From Bacteroidales bacterium (GTDB lineage: Bacteria; Bacteroidota; Bacteroidia; Bacteroidales; UBA932), in the NCBI GenBank assembly GCA_017551215.1, contig JAFZMA010000149.1:1-32599 (forward strand): a stretch of DNA of 32,599 nucleotides, given 5' to 3'. Each line of letters opens with the position of its first letter. The first letter of the stretch is position 1. The notes under the pieces were generated by a model. The model had not been told where the DNA came from, did no database searches, and saw nothing but the letters and a program-made list of their open reading frames with translations. Shown here piece after piece: positions 1 through 7,210 of this stretch. The position numbers were made by a program, and so were the translations under genes.

Positions 1-1
1 G

Positions 2-9
2 CAAAGATA
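2..9 (-). promoter_or_regulatory. Possible leftward Bacteroidetes -7 element
   Basis: Read on the minus strand this is TATCTTTG, a perfect match to the TAnnTTTG -7 consensus of Bacteroidetes. It would fire out of the window to the left. No convincing -33 box is visible at the usual distance, and the gene it would serve is outside the window. Confidence 0.3.
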
Positions 10-188
10 TAAATAGTTTAACATATAAGCTAATTTTGTCCGGTTAAAACAAAAATACTTCCTGTTTCAAAGAGTGATATGGGCAGCGAAAAATAACTAC
101 TCATTTTTTTACGATGTTAAGATTGTACCATAATAATTGTGCGTTTTGATGTTTTGTCGCTGAGGAAAAATTATTGGCTTTGCTCCAG

Positions 189-323
189 CTTAGAGAAAAA
201 GGAAAAGTTTTTACATTTGCGATAGGATTCGTCGAAGGGGAATTCGCATAAGGGATGACAACCTTTTCAAGTTTACTTGATCCGAGCCCTGCTCAAAAGC
301 CGTTACCTGACGGCTTTCTTTTC
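189..323 (+). ncRNA. Candidate structured small RNA ending in an intrinsic terminator
   Basis: No protein ends near the terminator at 296-323, so a non-coding transcript is one explanation. Visible pairings are GAAAAG 202-207 with CTTTTC 263-268, enclosing TGCGA 218-222 with TCGCA 244-248; then TCAAGT 267-272 with ACTTGA 275-280; GAGC 284-287 with GCTC 291-294; then the terminator stem. A weak promoter could be TTTG at 153-156 plus TGGCTTTG at 175-182 (one mismatch to TAnnTTTG), which puts the 5' end near 189. I do not recognise a known family; 6S RNA was considered but the fold was not convincing. The 5' end is a guess. Confidence 0.3.
296..323 (+). terminator. Intrinsic terminator
   Basis: Perfect 8-bp stem AAAGCCGT (296-303) and ACGGCTTT (310-317) with a 6-nt loop, followed by CTTTTC. 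It has the form of a rho-independent terminator on the plus strand, but no plus-strand gene precedes it within the window. Confidence 0.65.
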
Positions 324-429
324 ATAATCACGTTTCCGAGGTTTTTGTGGAGGCTTATTATACACCTTTCCGCGATTTTTGCAAATTGTTTAAAGATTAA
401 GAAGTTACAGGCAACTTTAATTTGCGGAG

Positions 430-461
430 ATTGATATGGGTTGGTAAAATACCTATCTTTG
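430..461 (+). promoter_or_regulatory. Bacteroidetes-type promoter for the gene at 488
   Basis: The -7 box TATCTTTG at 454-461 matches TAnnTTTG exactly. A -33-like ATTG lies at 430-433 with a 20-nt spacer. Transcription would begin about 466, giving a leader of about 20 nt before the ATG at 488. Confidence 0.65.
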
Positions 462-487
462 TTTACGTTTAAGTATTAGCCAGAAGT

Positions 488-1324
488 ATGAAAAAGATTA
501 TTGCAACAATTAGCATCGTTTTGGGAATAAGCCTGATAGGGGCTCTGTCCGGAACTGGAGCAGGTTCAGGTTCTGCTTACGGGCAGACAGTGACAGACGG
601 CAGGTGGTATATGGAGGGTTTTGTCAGAGGAGTGAACGAGGAGTTGCCTCAAGAGATGATAATATTTACACTTCGTTCAGCAGAGATAAAGGATAATACA
701 GTCCGGTTTTTCCTGGATATTTCCCTTCCGGACGCCCTTGACGATTTATATGAGGCGTTGAATGAAAAGAAATTAGAGCTTCTGGGAGTTTTTTGCGGCT
801 CTCTGGCTAATACCTGCAGGATGTTGGCAGCGTCTGAGTTGGATGTGGAGTATGTGCTGACGGATAAGAATACCGATGCAGCAAAGAGTATTGTTATCAA
901 GTCTGCGGAAATAAAGGAAAACCTGGATAGTATCATTGAAAGTATCAGTTCCAGGCATGTTGAGATTGAGGAAATTCCGATAGAAGAATTGGTGGAGAAT
1001 CTTAAGAAAACCCTTCCTTTTGATTTGGGAGAGGGCGTGGCTTTGGTTGATGTCAAGATAGAGGATAACAATCTTATGTGCGTTACAAACGTAGAGGATG
1101 CGGAAGTTATCAAGGAGATGAATGAAGTTATGAGTTTAGGGGAGGGTTTAGTTAAGATGATGTTGATGAAGTCTTATCTAAATGATGTTGGGTCCAAAAC
1201 GATGATCAAGTCTCTGAAGGCCAGCAATATGGGTTTTGCGTTTATTTTTAAGAGCGAGAAAACGGAAGATAAATGTGAGATTATTTTTTCTCCGGAGGAG
1301 TTGAAAGAGATTGAGGTTGAATAG
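488..1324 (+). CDS. Exported protein of unknown function
   Basis: A 278-residue protein that I do not recognise. Residues 1-33 form a signal peptide: Lys-Lys at positions 2-3, a hydrophobic stretch to about residue 20, then a small Gly/Ser/Ala-rich segment ending near SAYGQ. No lipobox Cys is seen, so it is probably periplasmic or loosely exported. The mature part is acidic, rich in Glu, Asp, Lys and Leu, with alternating short strands and helices, and two Cys around residues 103-109. The start is supported by the promoter at 430-461. The gene looks more AT-rich than the dcw genes. It lies 13 nt before a Cys-rich gene on the same strand, so the two are probably co-transcribed, but that gives no clear function. 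Confidence 0.75.
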   Translation: MKKIIATISIVLGISLIGALSGTGAGSGSAYGQTVTDGRWYMEGFVRGVNEELPQEMIIFTLRSAEIKDNTVRFFLDISLPDALDDLYEALNEKKLELLGVFCGSLANTCRMLAASELDVEYVLTDKNTDAAKSIVIKSAEIKENLDSIIESISSRHVEIEEIPIEELVENLKKTLPFDLGEGVALVDVKIEDNNLMCVTNVEDAEVIKEMNEVMSLGEGLVKMMLMKSYLNDVGSKTMIKSLKASNMGFAFIFKSEKTEDKCEIIFSPEELKEIEVE

Positions 1325-1337
1325 ACAAGGTTGCTAT

Positions 1338-1736
1338 ATGGAAAGATGTGATTTGGCGGTTGAGAGGAAGCATGAGCTTGGGTGCAATTGCTGCCAGGCG
1401 GTGCTGTTTGCGTTTGAACAGGAGATTGCTCAGCGATGGTGTGGTGATGCCGGTGTTGAAGATGCGCTGATGGCGCTGGGGAGCGGATTCGGGAGTGGAA
1501 TGGGTGGAATGGAGGCTACCTGCGGTGCGCTTAACGGCGCTGCCATGGTGGTTGGGTTGCTTTCAGACGGAAAGGTGCCCACAGTGCTGAAAACCAGAAG
1601 GCTTTGCACGGAGTTCAAAGAGATGGTTGGGGCTCTGCGATGCGCGGATATCAAGGGCGTGCAAACGCACAGGCCACTGTGCTCATGCGATAACTGCGTC
1701 CGTTACGCGGTTCAAATCGCTGAGAAATATATTTAG
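1338..1736 (+). CDS. C_GCAxxG_C_C-type small redox protein
   Basis: A Cys-rich protein of about 132 residues resembling the C_GCAxxG_C_C family of putative redox-active or metal-binding proteins. The pattern is visible in order: GCNCCQAV near the N-terminus, CGALNGAA in the middle (the Cys-Gly-Ala-x-x-Gly core), a later RRLC, then RCADI and a final CSCDNC cluster. I chose the ATG at 1338 because it leaves 13 nt after the upstream stop and begins directly at the conserved region; a start at 1311 would overlap the preceding gene by 14 nt and add nine residues of no evident value. No signal peptide is seen, so it is cytoplasmic. The substrate is unknown. It converges on the phosphatase gene, separated by only 17 nt. 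Confidence 0.75.
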   Translation: MERCDLAVERKHELGCNCCQAVLFAFEQEIAQRWCGDAGVEDALMALGSGFGSGMGGMEATCGALNGAAMVVGLLSDGKVPTVLKTRRLCTEFKEMVGALRCADIKGVQTHRPLCSCDNCVRYAVQIAEKYI

Positions 1737-1753
1737 CAGATTATGCTTGCAAA

Positions 1754-2593
1754 TTATTCTGATTGCTGGTGTAGGATGGTATAGTATTCTTTGCGGGCGG
1801 CGGAAAGATGCTTCTGGTAGCGTGGGCTGCGGCTCATGGAGACAAAGGCGGAGACAGCAACCGCGTAGCCAGCGTTTACATCGCTTTGCCAGTGGGCGCC
1901 TACAATCACACGGCTTTCTCCGTACTGGTAGCCCCGTTCCAGGATTTTTTCTGAAAGCACCGGAGCCATTTGAGAAAGAGCCATTGCCGTGGCTAAGCCG
2001 AGGGCAGTGTGGCCGGATGGGTAACTGCCGTCCAGGCGGAGAGCATCGTAGTCAAATTCTCCCCAAACTCCCTCTCCCATAAGGTCGAACGGACGGCGTC
2101 GCATGTACTTTTTCTTGGCGCTTGAAGTGGCGGCGTATCCGGTTTCTCCGGCGTAGAGCATGAAGCGGTAGATGGCTGGGGTTGTTTCCGGATGGATTAC
2201 AAATCCGAACAATTCCGAGTATATGGTGCACATTCTCACTATGCCGAAAAGGGATTCCTGACTGGCTTGCCGGCCTCTTTCCGTTTGACGCATGCTTTTG
2301 CCCCATTCCCAACGGGCGAGATCTTCTTTGAACACGGCGTTTGTGGTGTCGGATGGCGGCGGTGGAGGAAGCAAGGTTGCCGAATCCGGGAGACTGTCTG
2401 CTATGTAGAGAGAATCCAGCGGAATCAGCCACTGGGGAATGGTGTCGTATCTGAACGAGCCAATGTCTGCCACTGGAACAAACCGCGGAGTAACCGTTTC
2501 CGCGGTTTTTGTGGTATTTTCCGCAATTCTGGGAGAACAGGCCGTCAGCAGGAAGATAATGGCGGAAACGGCCGCTAAAATGCGTTTGGGCAT
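1754..2593 (-). CDS. Class A acid phosphatase-like (PAP2) lipoprotein
   Basis: A 279-residue member of the PAP2/class A non-specific acid phosphatase superfamily (PhoN-like), which removes phosphate from organic phosphomonoesters in the periplasm. All three signature blocks are present in order: K160-x6-RP (KKKYMRRRP), PSGH at 192-195, and S227-R-x5-H234-x3-D238, the last containing the catalytic His and its Asp partner. The N-terminus has a hydrophobic segment followed by LTAC, a lipobox with Cys19, so it is probably membrane-anchored. A Pro-rich stretch follows at residues 76-80. I chose the ATG at 2593 because it gives the lipoprotein signal and sits 7 nt after the upstream gene's stop; longer in-frame starts would run into that gene. 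It is probably co-transcribed with the gene at 2601-3473. The true substrate (phosphate ester, lipid phosphate or undecaprenyl pyrophosphate) cannot be read from the sequence. Confidence 0.85.
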   Translation of the reverse strand: MPKRILAAVSAIIFLLTACSPRIAENTTKTAETVTPRFVPVADIGSFRYDTIPQWLIPLDSLYIADSLPDSATLLPPPPPSDTTNAVFKEDLARWEWGKSMRQTERGRQASQESLFGIVRMCTIYSELFGFVIHPETTPAIYRFMLYAGETGYAATSSAKKKYMRRRPFDLMGEGVWGEFDYDALRLDGSYPSGHTALGLATAMALSQMAPVLSEKILERGYQYGESRVIVGAHWQSDVNAGYAVAVSAFVSMSRSPRYQKHLSAARKEYYTILHQQSE

Positions 2594-2600
2594 ATTATTC

Positions 2601-3473
2601 TTATTGTTCTGCTGTCTTGTCTTTTCTCTTGAAGGTGTTCTTAACACTGCGCCATGCGCTCTTTGCTCCGTTGGCCGCACTCTTGGCAATCTTCTTGGCT
2701 TTTTTAGAAACTTTGCCTGCAGATTCCTTGGTAGTATCCCAAACTTCTCCACTTTCCTCAGCGATGACATCTGCGGCATCTTCTGCCTTTCCGGATATTT
2801 TGTCGCCAATCTGCTCAGCTTTCTCCTTTACCTTTTCCTTGAACTCGCGACCCTTATCTACAGCCTTTCTTCCGCTCCTCTGCATTTTGTCACCGAGGCT
2901 TTCAACTGCGTCTCCGATGTTGTTTACCGTGGCGTCCAGGGCGTTCTCGCGGTTGATGAGGTTGATTACGGTTACCTCTCCGTCTGCCGTTGTGATGCAG
3001 ACGTTATTCTTCTGAAGGTCCCGTTCACCGCCCTTGAAGTTGCCCCAGTAGCAGGAAATGTCTCCGTCCTCGTCCTTGAGGTCTTTTACGGTAGGGGCAC
3101 CATAAGTGTTTTCAAGCCAGCTTTTAAGCACCTCGTATCTGGTTGGGTTGAGCGTAGGGTTTGAATCGGTGAACAAAATGAGTTCTCCCACAGTTTCCCT
3201 TTCTGGATCTGGGACAACGGTTGCAAAAGCATCTATTCCGTTGATTTTTCCCTGTAGTGTTGTCTTTATGACAGCTCGTCCCTGGTCGTTTTGTCCGGCA
3301 GTCTGGTCCACGGTTTTCCAGCCGGCCTTTTCCAGCTTCTTTATAAAGTTCTCTTCTGATGTGTTGAGAGAATATGAGCCGAAACGCACGTTTTTGATTG
3401 TCCTTTGGGCGGATGCGGACATGGCTGTCAGCAAAATGCCCAGTAACAGAATTAGAGATGCAGTCTTTTTCAT
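2601..3473 (-). CDS. Exported protein with LEA-like amphipathic helical tail
   Basis: A 290-residue protein of unknown function. The start at 3473 gives a clear signal peptide ending at SASAQ (about residue 22); the in-frame upstream Met adds 23 residues of basic sequence and is unlikely. Residues about 25-170 look like a compact alpha/beta domain with the pattern FGSYSLN, then YGAP and CYWGNF, of a type often seen in exported Bacteroidetes proteins. Residues about 175-290 change character: a long Lys/Glu/Ala-rich stretch predicted to be helical, with recurring blocks such as KEKVKEKAEQIGDKISGKAED and KKAKKIAKSAANGAKS, resembling LEA or apolipoprotein-like repeats. The 3' end lies 7 nt before the phosphatase gene, so they likely share a transcript. 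The upstream region holds an 8-bp inverted repeat. Confidence 0.75.
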   Translation of the reverse strand: MKKTASLILLLGILLTAMSASAQRTIKNVRFGSYSLNTSEENFIKKLEKAGWKTVDQTAGQNDQGRAVIKTTLQGKINGIDAFATVVPDPERETVGELILFTDSNPTLNPTRYEVLKSWLENTYGAPTVKDLKDEDGDISCYWGNFKGGERDLQKNNVCITTADGEVTVINLINRENALDATVNNIGDAVESLGDKMQRSGRKAVDKGREFKEKVKEKAEQIGDKISGKAEDAADVIAEESGEVWDTTKESAGKVSKKAKKIAKSAANGAKSAWRSVKNTFKRKDKTAEQ

Positions 3474-3492
3474 ACTGGAGTTTTTTCTTTTC

Positions 3493-3540
3493 GTCTGCAA
3501 TTTACTGCAAATTCTGTTCATTTCAATTCTTTTTGCAGAC
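3493..3540. repeat. 8-bp inverted repeat in a divergent intergenic region
   Basis: GTCTGCAA at 3493-3500 and TTGCAGAC at 3533-3540 are exact inverted repeats separated by 32 nt. A further TGCAA lies at 3506-3510. The repeat sits between the divergent genes starting at 3473 (-) and about 3600 (+), so it could be an operator or a stem in a leader RNA. Confidence 0.4.
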
Positions 3541-3552
3541 AATAATTTCAGT

Positions 3553-3560
3553 TAACTTTG
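3553..3560 (+). promoter_or_regulatory. Bacteroidetes -7 box for the GNAT gene
   Basis: TAACTTTG matches TAnnTTTG exactly. A TTTG at 3532-3535 could serve as -33 box, though the 17-nt spacer is shorter than the usual 19-21. The box is embedded in TTAACTTTGTGAAG, a string repeated at the promoter near 28367. Transcription would start near 3566, which helps decide the start codon of the next gene. Confidence 0.55.
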
Positions 3561-3599
3561 TGAAGGGCTTTGCCCATGTATGTAAAAGTCCGTGTTGTT

Positions 3600-4157
3600 A
3601 TGAATGATAAAGTACAGGGGAACGGCATCCCAAGTTCAAATGCCGATGGACGGATATATGTCCGCGCTGCCGTGGAGTCTGACCTTGGGACGGTGAACAA
3701 GCTGCTGTATCAGGTGGAAGATCTGCACCGTGTAGGGCGTCCGGATTTGTTCAAGCCCGGCGAGAAAAAATATACGGACGAGCAGATTCTGGATATCTTC
3801 AAGAATCCAACTACGCCCGTGTTCGTGGCTGTGGAACGCGCTGCAAGGGAGGCTGTTGCTGATGATGGACTTGAAAGTAAGGTTTTAGGGTATGTATTCT
3901 GCATCCTCAAGGAAACCCGTGGAGCCAAGGCTGTTTTTGATCATACAACTCTCTACATAGATGATTTGTGCGTGGATGAATCTGCACGTGGAAAGGGCGT
4001 AGGGAAGATTCTGTATGACTATGCCGTGGAATATGCCCGCAGCATCGGGTGCCACAATGTAACCCTCCACGTATGGGACAAGAACCCCGGAGCCCGTACC
4101 TTCTACGAGAAGATGGGAATGGGGGTGCAGCAAACCACAATGGAGGTTCTGCTGTAG
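3600..4157 (+). CDS. GNAT family N-acetyltransferase
   Basis: A GNAT-fold acetyltransferase of 185 residues that would move an acetyl group from acetyl-CoA to an unknown amine. The acetyl-CoA binding motif A is clear: DDLCVDESARGKGVG, with the R-G-K-G-V-G pyrophosphate loop, followed by a helix, then NVTLHVWDKNPGARTFYEKMGM, the typical motif B with the conserved Asn and Tyr. No signal peptide is seen, so it is cytoplasmic. The start is uncertain: the ATG at 3600 leaves about 33 nt of leader after the predicted transcription start, as for other genes here, whereas an ATG at 3576 or a TTG at 3570 would be nearly leaderless. It converges on gltX with a 22-nt gap that has no clear terminator. Confidence 0.85.
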   Translation: MNDKVQGNGIPSSNADGRIYVRAAVESDLGTVNKLLYQVEDLHRVGRPDLFKPGEKKYTDEQILDIFKNPTTPVFVAVERAAREAVADDGLESKVLGYVFCILKETRGAKAVFDHTTLYIDDLCVDESARGKGVGKILYDYAVEYARSIGCHNVTLHVWDKNPGARTFYEKMGMGVQQTTMEVLL

Positions 4158-4179
4158 CAGCGGTGGATATTGCTCAGTG

Positions 4180-5826
4180 TTACTGTCTGAGGGCGTCAAG
4201 GCCGGCGCGGATGCGGCGGAGGGTTTCATCGCGGCCGATGAAGTAGATGATGTCCGAGATTCCGAGTCCGCGGGTATTGCCCGTAAAGAACAGACGTAGG
4301 GTGTTCATCACCTGACCCATCTTCCATTCCTTTGATTTTATGTAGCCGGTCAGGAGAACCTCAATCTTCTCACAGCAAATCTCTTTTTGCTCATTGTCTG
4401 TGAAGGTTGGGAACGGGTTCTCGGCGATGAGGTTGTAGAGTTCTTCCGCGTGGCTGAGATTGTCTGGGGTGCAGAACTTCTTTACGTCTGCCTCGTCGTA
4501 GGTGGCCGGGGCGATGAAGAGGGCTTTGCTGATGTCCCAGAACTCGTTTGCGAAGTGGGCTCTTTCCTTAATCAGTTCGCAGACCTCCGCCAGATACTTG
4601 TCGGAAAACTTTGCGTCCGGAGTGGAGTCTGTGCTTTCCTGGGAGTTGACGGTTGCGGAGAGGGCATCGCGGAGCATTGGGCGGAATTCGGCTGCAAGCT
4701 GCTGAGGGGTGCGGCGGCGGAGATATTGCTCGTTGAACCACTTGGCTTTGTCCACGTTGAACTTTGCGCCCGACTTGATGACTCTCTCAAGGCTAAATAC
4801 CGGAATGAGCTCTTCCAGGGTGAAGAGTTCCTGCTCTGTTCCCGGGTTCCATCCGAGGAGTGCAAGCAGATTTACGAATGCTTCCGGGTAATAGCCGTCT
4901 TCTCTGTAACCTCTTGATATTTCTCCGGTTTCCGGATTGGTCCATTTGAGCGGGAACACTGGGAATCCCAGGCGGTCTCCGTCTCTCTTGCTGAGTTTTC
5001 CCTTTCCGTCCGGTTTGAGGAGGAGGCTTAGGTGAGCGAATCTAGGCATGGTGTCTTCCCATCCGAAAGCCTTGTAAAGCAGATAGTGGAGAGGGAGGCT
5101 CGGAAGCCACTCGGCGCCGCGGATTACCTCCGTGATTTCCATCAGGTGGTCGTCTACAATGTTGGCAAGATGGTATGTAGGGAGCTGGTCTGCAGCTTTC
5201 CACAATACCTTGTCGTCCAGGGTGTTGGTCTCCACTTCCATTTCTCCGCGGATGAGATCGTTCATCTTTACGGTCTGGTTTTCCGGAATCTTGAAGCGGA
5301 TGGTCCAGGTGTCTGTGGTCTCTATGAGTCTCTTTACCTCGTCTGCCGGGAGGGTGAGGGAGTTCTTCAGCGTTTTGCGGCTCTCGTAGTTGTATATGAA
5401 AGTCTGCTTGTTGGCTTCTGCCTCTGCCCTGAGTCTGGAAAGTTCTTCCGCGGAATCAAAGGCGTAGTAGGCGTAGCCGTTTGCTACAAGCTGCTCGGCA
5501 TATTGGCGGTAGAGCGGTTTGCGTTCGCTCTGGCGGTATGGGGCATGTGAGTTCTTTTCGCTCTTTACACTGGCAATCCTGTAAGTCTGGTTTTCGGCTA
5601 TTTCAACACCCTCGTCCGGGACAATGCCGCACCAGGCCAGGGATTCAAGGATGTAATCCTCTGCTCCGGGAACGAATCGCTGAGAATCCGTATCCTCAAT
5701 CCTTAATATGAATTTTCCGCCATTCTGCTTGGCGTACAAATAATTATAGAGCGCGGTCCTTACGCCTCCCATGTGAAGGGGGCCTGTGGGACTCGGTGCA
5801 AACCTTACACGTGTCTGTCTTGCCAT
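4180..5826 (-). CDS. gltX: Glutamyl-tRNA synthetase
   Basis: Class I glutamyl-tRNA synthetase, 548 residues, which charges tRNA-Glu with glutamate. The Rossmann catalytic domain begins at residue 5 with RFAPSPTGPLHMGG (the HIGH-type signature, His18), continues with LRIEDTD at 41-47, and ends with KLSKRDG at 277-283, the KMSKS equivalent. The anticodon-binding region fills the C-terminal 200 residues. It is longer than a typical GluRS of about 500; part of the excess is a segment near residues 78-95 just before APYRQSERK. It is the last gene of the dcw run, 38 nt after the ftsZ stop and on the same strand, so it is likely transcribed with the division genes, although a separate promoter cannot be excluded. 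No catalytic motif is missing. Confidence 0.97.
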   Translation of the reverse strand: MARQTRVRFAPSPTGPLHMGGVRTALYNYLYAKQNGGKFILRIEDTDSQRFVPGAEDYILESLAWCGIVPDEGVEIAENQTYRIASVKSEKNSHAPYRQSERKPLYRQYAEQLVANGYAYYAFDSAEELSRLRAEAEANKQTFIYNYESRKTLKNSLTLPADEVKRLIETTDTWTIRFKIPENQTVKMNDLIRGEMEVETNTLDDKVLWKAADQLPTYHLANIVDDHLMEITEVIRGAEWLPSLPLHYLLYKAFGWEDTMPRFAHLSLLLKPDGKGKLSKRDGDRLGFPVFPLKWTNPETGEISRGYREDGYYPEAFVNLLALLGWNPGTEQELFTLEELIPVFSLERVIKSGAKFNVDKAKWFNEQYLRRRTPQQLAAEFRPMLRDALSATVNSQESTDSTPDAKFSDKYLAEVCELIKERAHFANEFWDISKALFIAPATYDEADVKKFCTPDNLSHAEELYNLIAENPFPTFTDNEQKEICCEKIEVLLTGYIKSKEWKMGQVMNTLRLFFTGNTRGLGISDIIYFIGRDETLRRIRAGLDALRQ

Positions 5827-5864
5827 ATCTTACGTTTGTTTTTCTGCCAGTTTTGATATTCTGT

Positions 5865-7190
5865 CTAGTCTTGAGTCTGATGCAGATATCTGTTGTTTGT
5901 GGTTATCGCCGGCCTTTCACCGGTATTGGTTATTGCAAGTGTAATGCTGTTGGTGGTTATGCCTGGATTCTTCTTGCGGTTCTTTCTTTCGTATGCTGGA
6001 ATGCTCTCCAGTTCAATGATTTCGCTTTCGTCGTCCGTTACAAGCACAGGCTTGGTTCCGGCAACCCTCTTCTCTGGCTTGAATTCCAGCACAGAAGGTA
6101 TCTTGCCCTCTTCCGGGTTTCTTGGGCGGATAGGGTCCGGGCGAACTACTGTCTCGTCTCCTCTTCCAGGAATGATTATGTTGTTGCCGTCTACATCCGG
6201 AAGGTTGAGGACTTCAAAGCCAGTAGCTACCACGGTAATACGCACCTTGTTGCCCAAGGAAGGATCGTACACTAGACCTCGTTTGTAGTTGATGGTAGGT
6301 CCGGTGTAGCTCTTGACGGCCTCTACCGCCTGCTTGAGTTCCGCCATAGTAAAGTTGTCGTCCTGGCAGCTGATGTTGATAAGCAAGCCCTTGGATGTCT
6401 TGAGATCGCAGTCGTTCAGGAGAGGGGATTTAAAGGCTTCTTCCACAGCAATCTCCGCACGGCCTTCTCCTTCCGCTTCTCCGATTCCCATTGTGGCCAT
6501 TCCGCTGTTTCCCATCACCATCCTCACGTCGTTCATATCCACATTGATTTCTCCCTCCTTGACAATAATCTCCGAGATGCTCTTTACGGCGGTAACCAGG
6601 ACCTCGTTGGCTTTGCTGAAGCCCTCTCTCATGGTGAGGTCTCCGAACGCTTCGTAGATTTTCTGGTTGTCTATAATCAGAATGCTGTCTACATATTGAC
6701 GGAGTTCTCTCAGGCCGTTCATTGCGCGGGTCATGAAAGGAGCGCCCTCGTCTCTGAAAGGAATTGTAACCACGCCCACTACAAGCTTGCCTAAAGACCT
6801 GGCAATCTCAGCGATAACAGGTGCTGCGCCGGTTCCCGTACCTCCTCCAAGGCAGGCGGCGATGAACACCATCTCTATTCTGTTTGGAAGAGCCTTTATG
6901 ATATCGTCTTTGCTGGCAAGAGCGGCCTCGCGGCCCTTGTTAGGATCGCATCCGGCTCCCAGCCTGCGCGCTATCTTTGGGCCGAGGGTTAGCTTCTCGT
7001 CTACCGGATTGTTCTTCAGAGCCTGCTCGTCTGTGTTGCAAATCATCAGGTCTATGTCTGACAGATTTTTCTTGTAGATTTCTGCCACGACATTGCAGCC
7101 TCCGCCGCCAACTCCAATGACCTTGATTATGGCGTTCGACTCCGTAAAGTCGATAGGGTAATCGTTAATGCTGTCGTCTATAAGTTCCAT
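5865..7190 (-). CDS. ftsZ: Cell division protein FtsZ
   Basis: The tubulin-like GTPase that forms the cytokinetic ring, 441 residues. Near residue 26 is VGGGGCNVV, and the tubulin signature GGGTGTG lies at 115-121, followed by the GTPase and activation domains to about residue 320. After that comes a variable linker of about 100 residues rich in Pro, Arg, Glu and Thr. The last residues, RYLHQTQD, resemble the conserved C-terminal peptide that binds FtsA in this phylum. The length is normal for Bacteroidetes. It follows ftsA by 20 nt and precedes gltX. Confidence 0.98.
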   Translation of the reverse strand: MELIDDSINDYPIDFTESNAIIKVIGVGGGGCNVVAEIYKKNLSDIDLMICNTDEQALKNNPVDEKLTLGPKIARRLGAGCDPNKGREAALASKDDIIKALPNRIEMVFIAACLGGGTGTGAAPVIAEIARSLGKLVVGVVTIPFRDEGAPFMTRAMNGLRELRQYVDSILIIDNQKIYEAFGDLTMREGFSKANEVLVTAVKSISEIIVKEGEINVDMNDVRMVMGNSGMATMGIGEAEGEGRAEIAVEEAFKSPLLNDCDLKTSKGLLINISCQDDNFTMAELKQAVEAVKSYTGPTINYKRGLVYDPSLGNKVRITVVATGFEVLNLPDVDGNNIIIPGRGDETVVRPDPIRPRNPEEGKIPSVLEFKPEKRVAGTKPVLVTDDESEIIELESIPAYERKNRKKNPGITTNSITLAITNTGERPAITTNNRYLHQTQD

Positions 7191-7210
7191 AGTTTCAGGT
7201 TGTCTGGTTG

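Larger units (their letters stand above)
1..487. other. Non-coding AT-rich left-edge region
   Basis: I find no credible coding sequence here; stop codons are frequent on both strands. Contents: a possible leftward promoter element at 2-9, one copy of the TCGCTGAG octamer at 157-164, a chain of short inverted repeats from about 202 ending in an intrinsic terminator at 296-323 (possible small RNA), and a good promoter for the next gene at 430-461. Confidence 0.6.

Noticed and set aside
120..323. 6S RNA, tmRNA or tRNA at the left edge
   Set aside because: The hairpins do not form the long 6S bulged helix, there is no tRNA T-loop or CCA end, and no tmRNA tag frame.
4158..4180. Terminator between the GNAT gene and gltX
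   Set aside because: A small hairpin (CTGCT/AGCAG) overlaps the GNAT stop, but there is no U-tract, so I do not call it a terminator.
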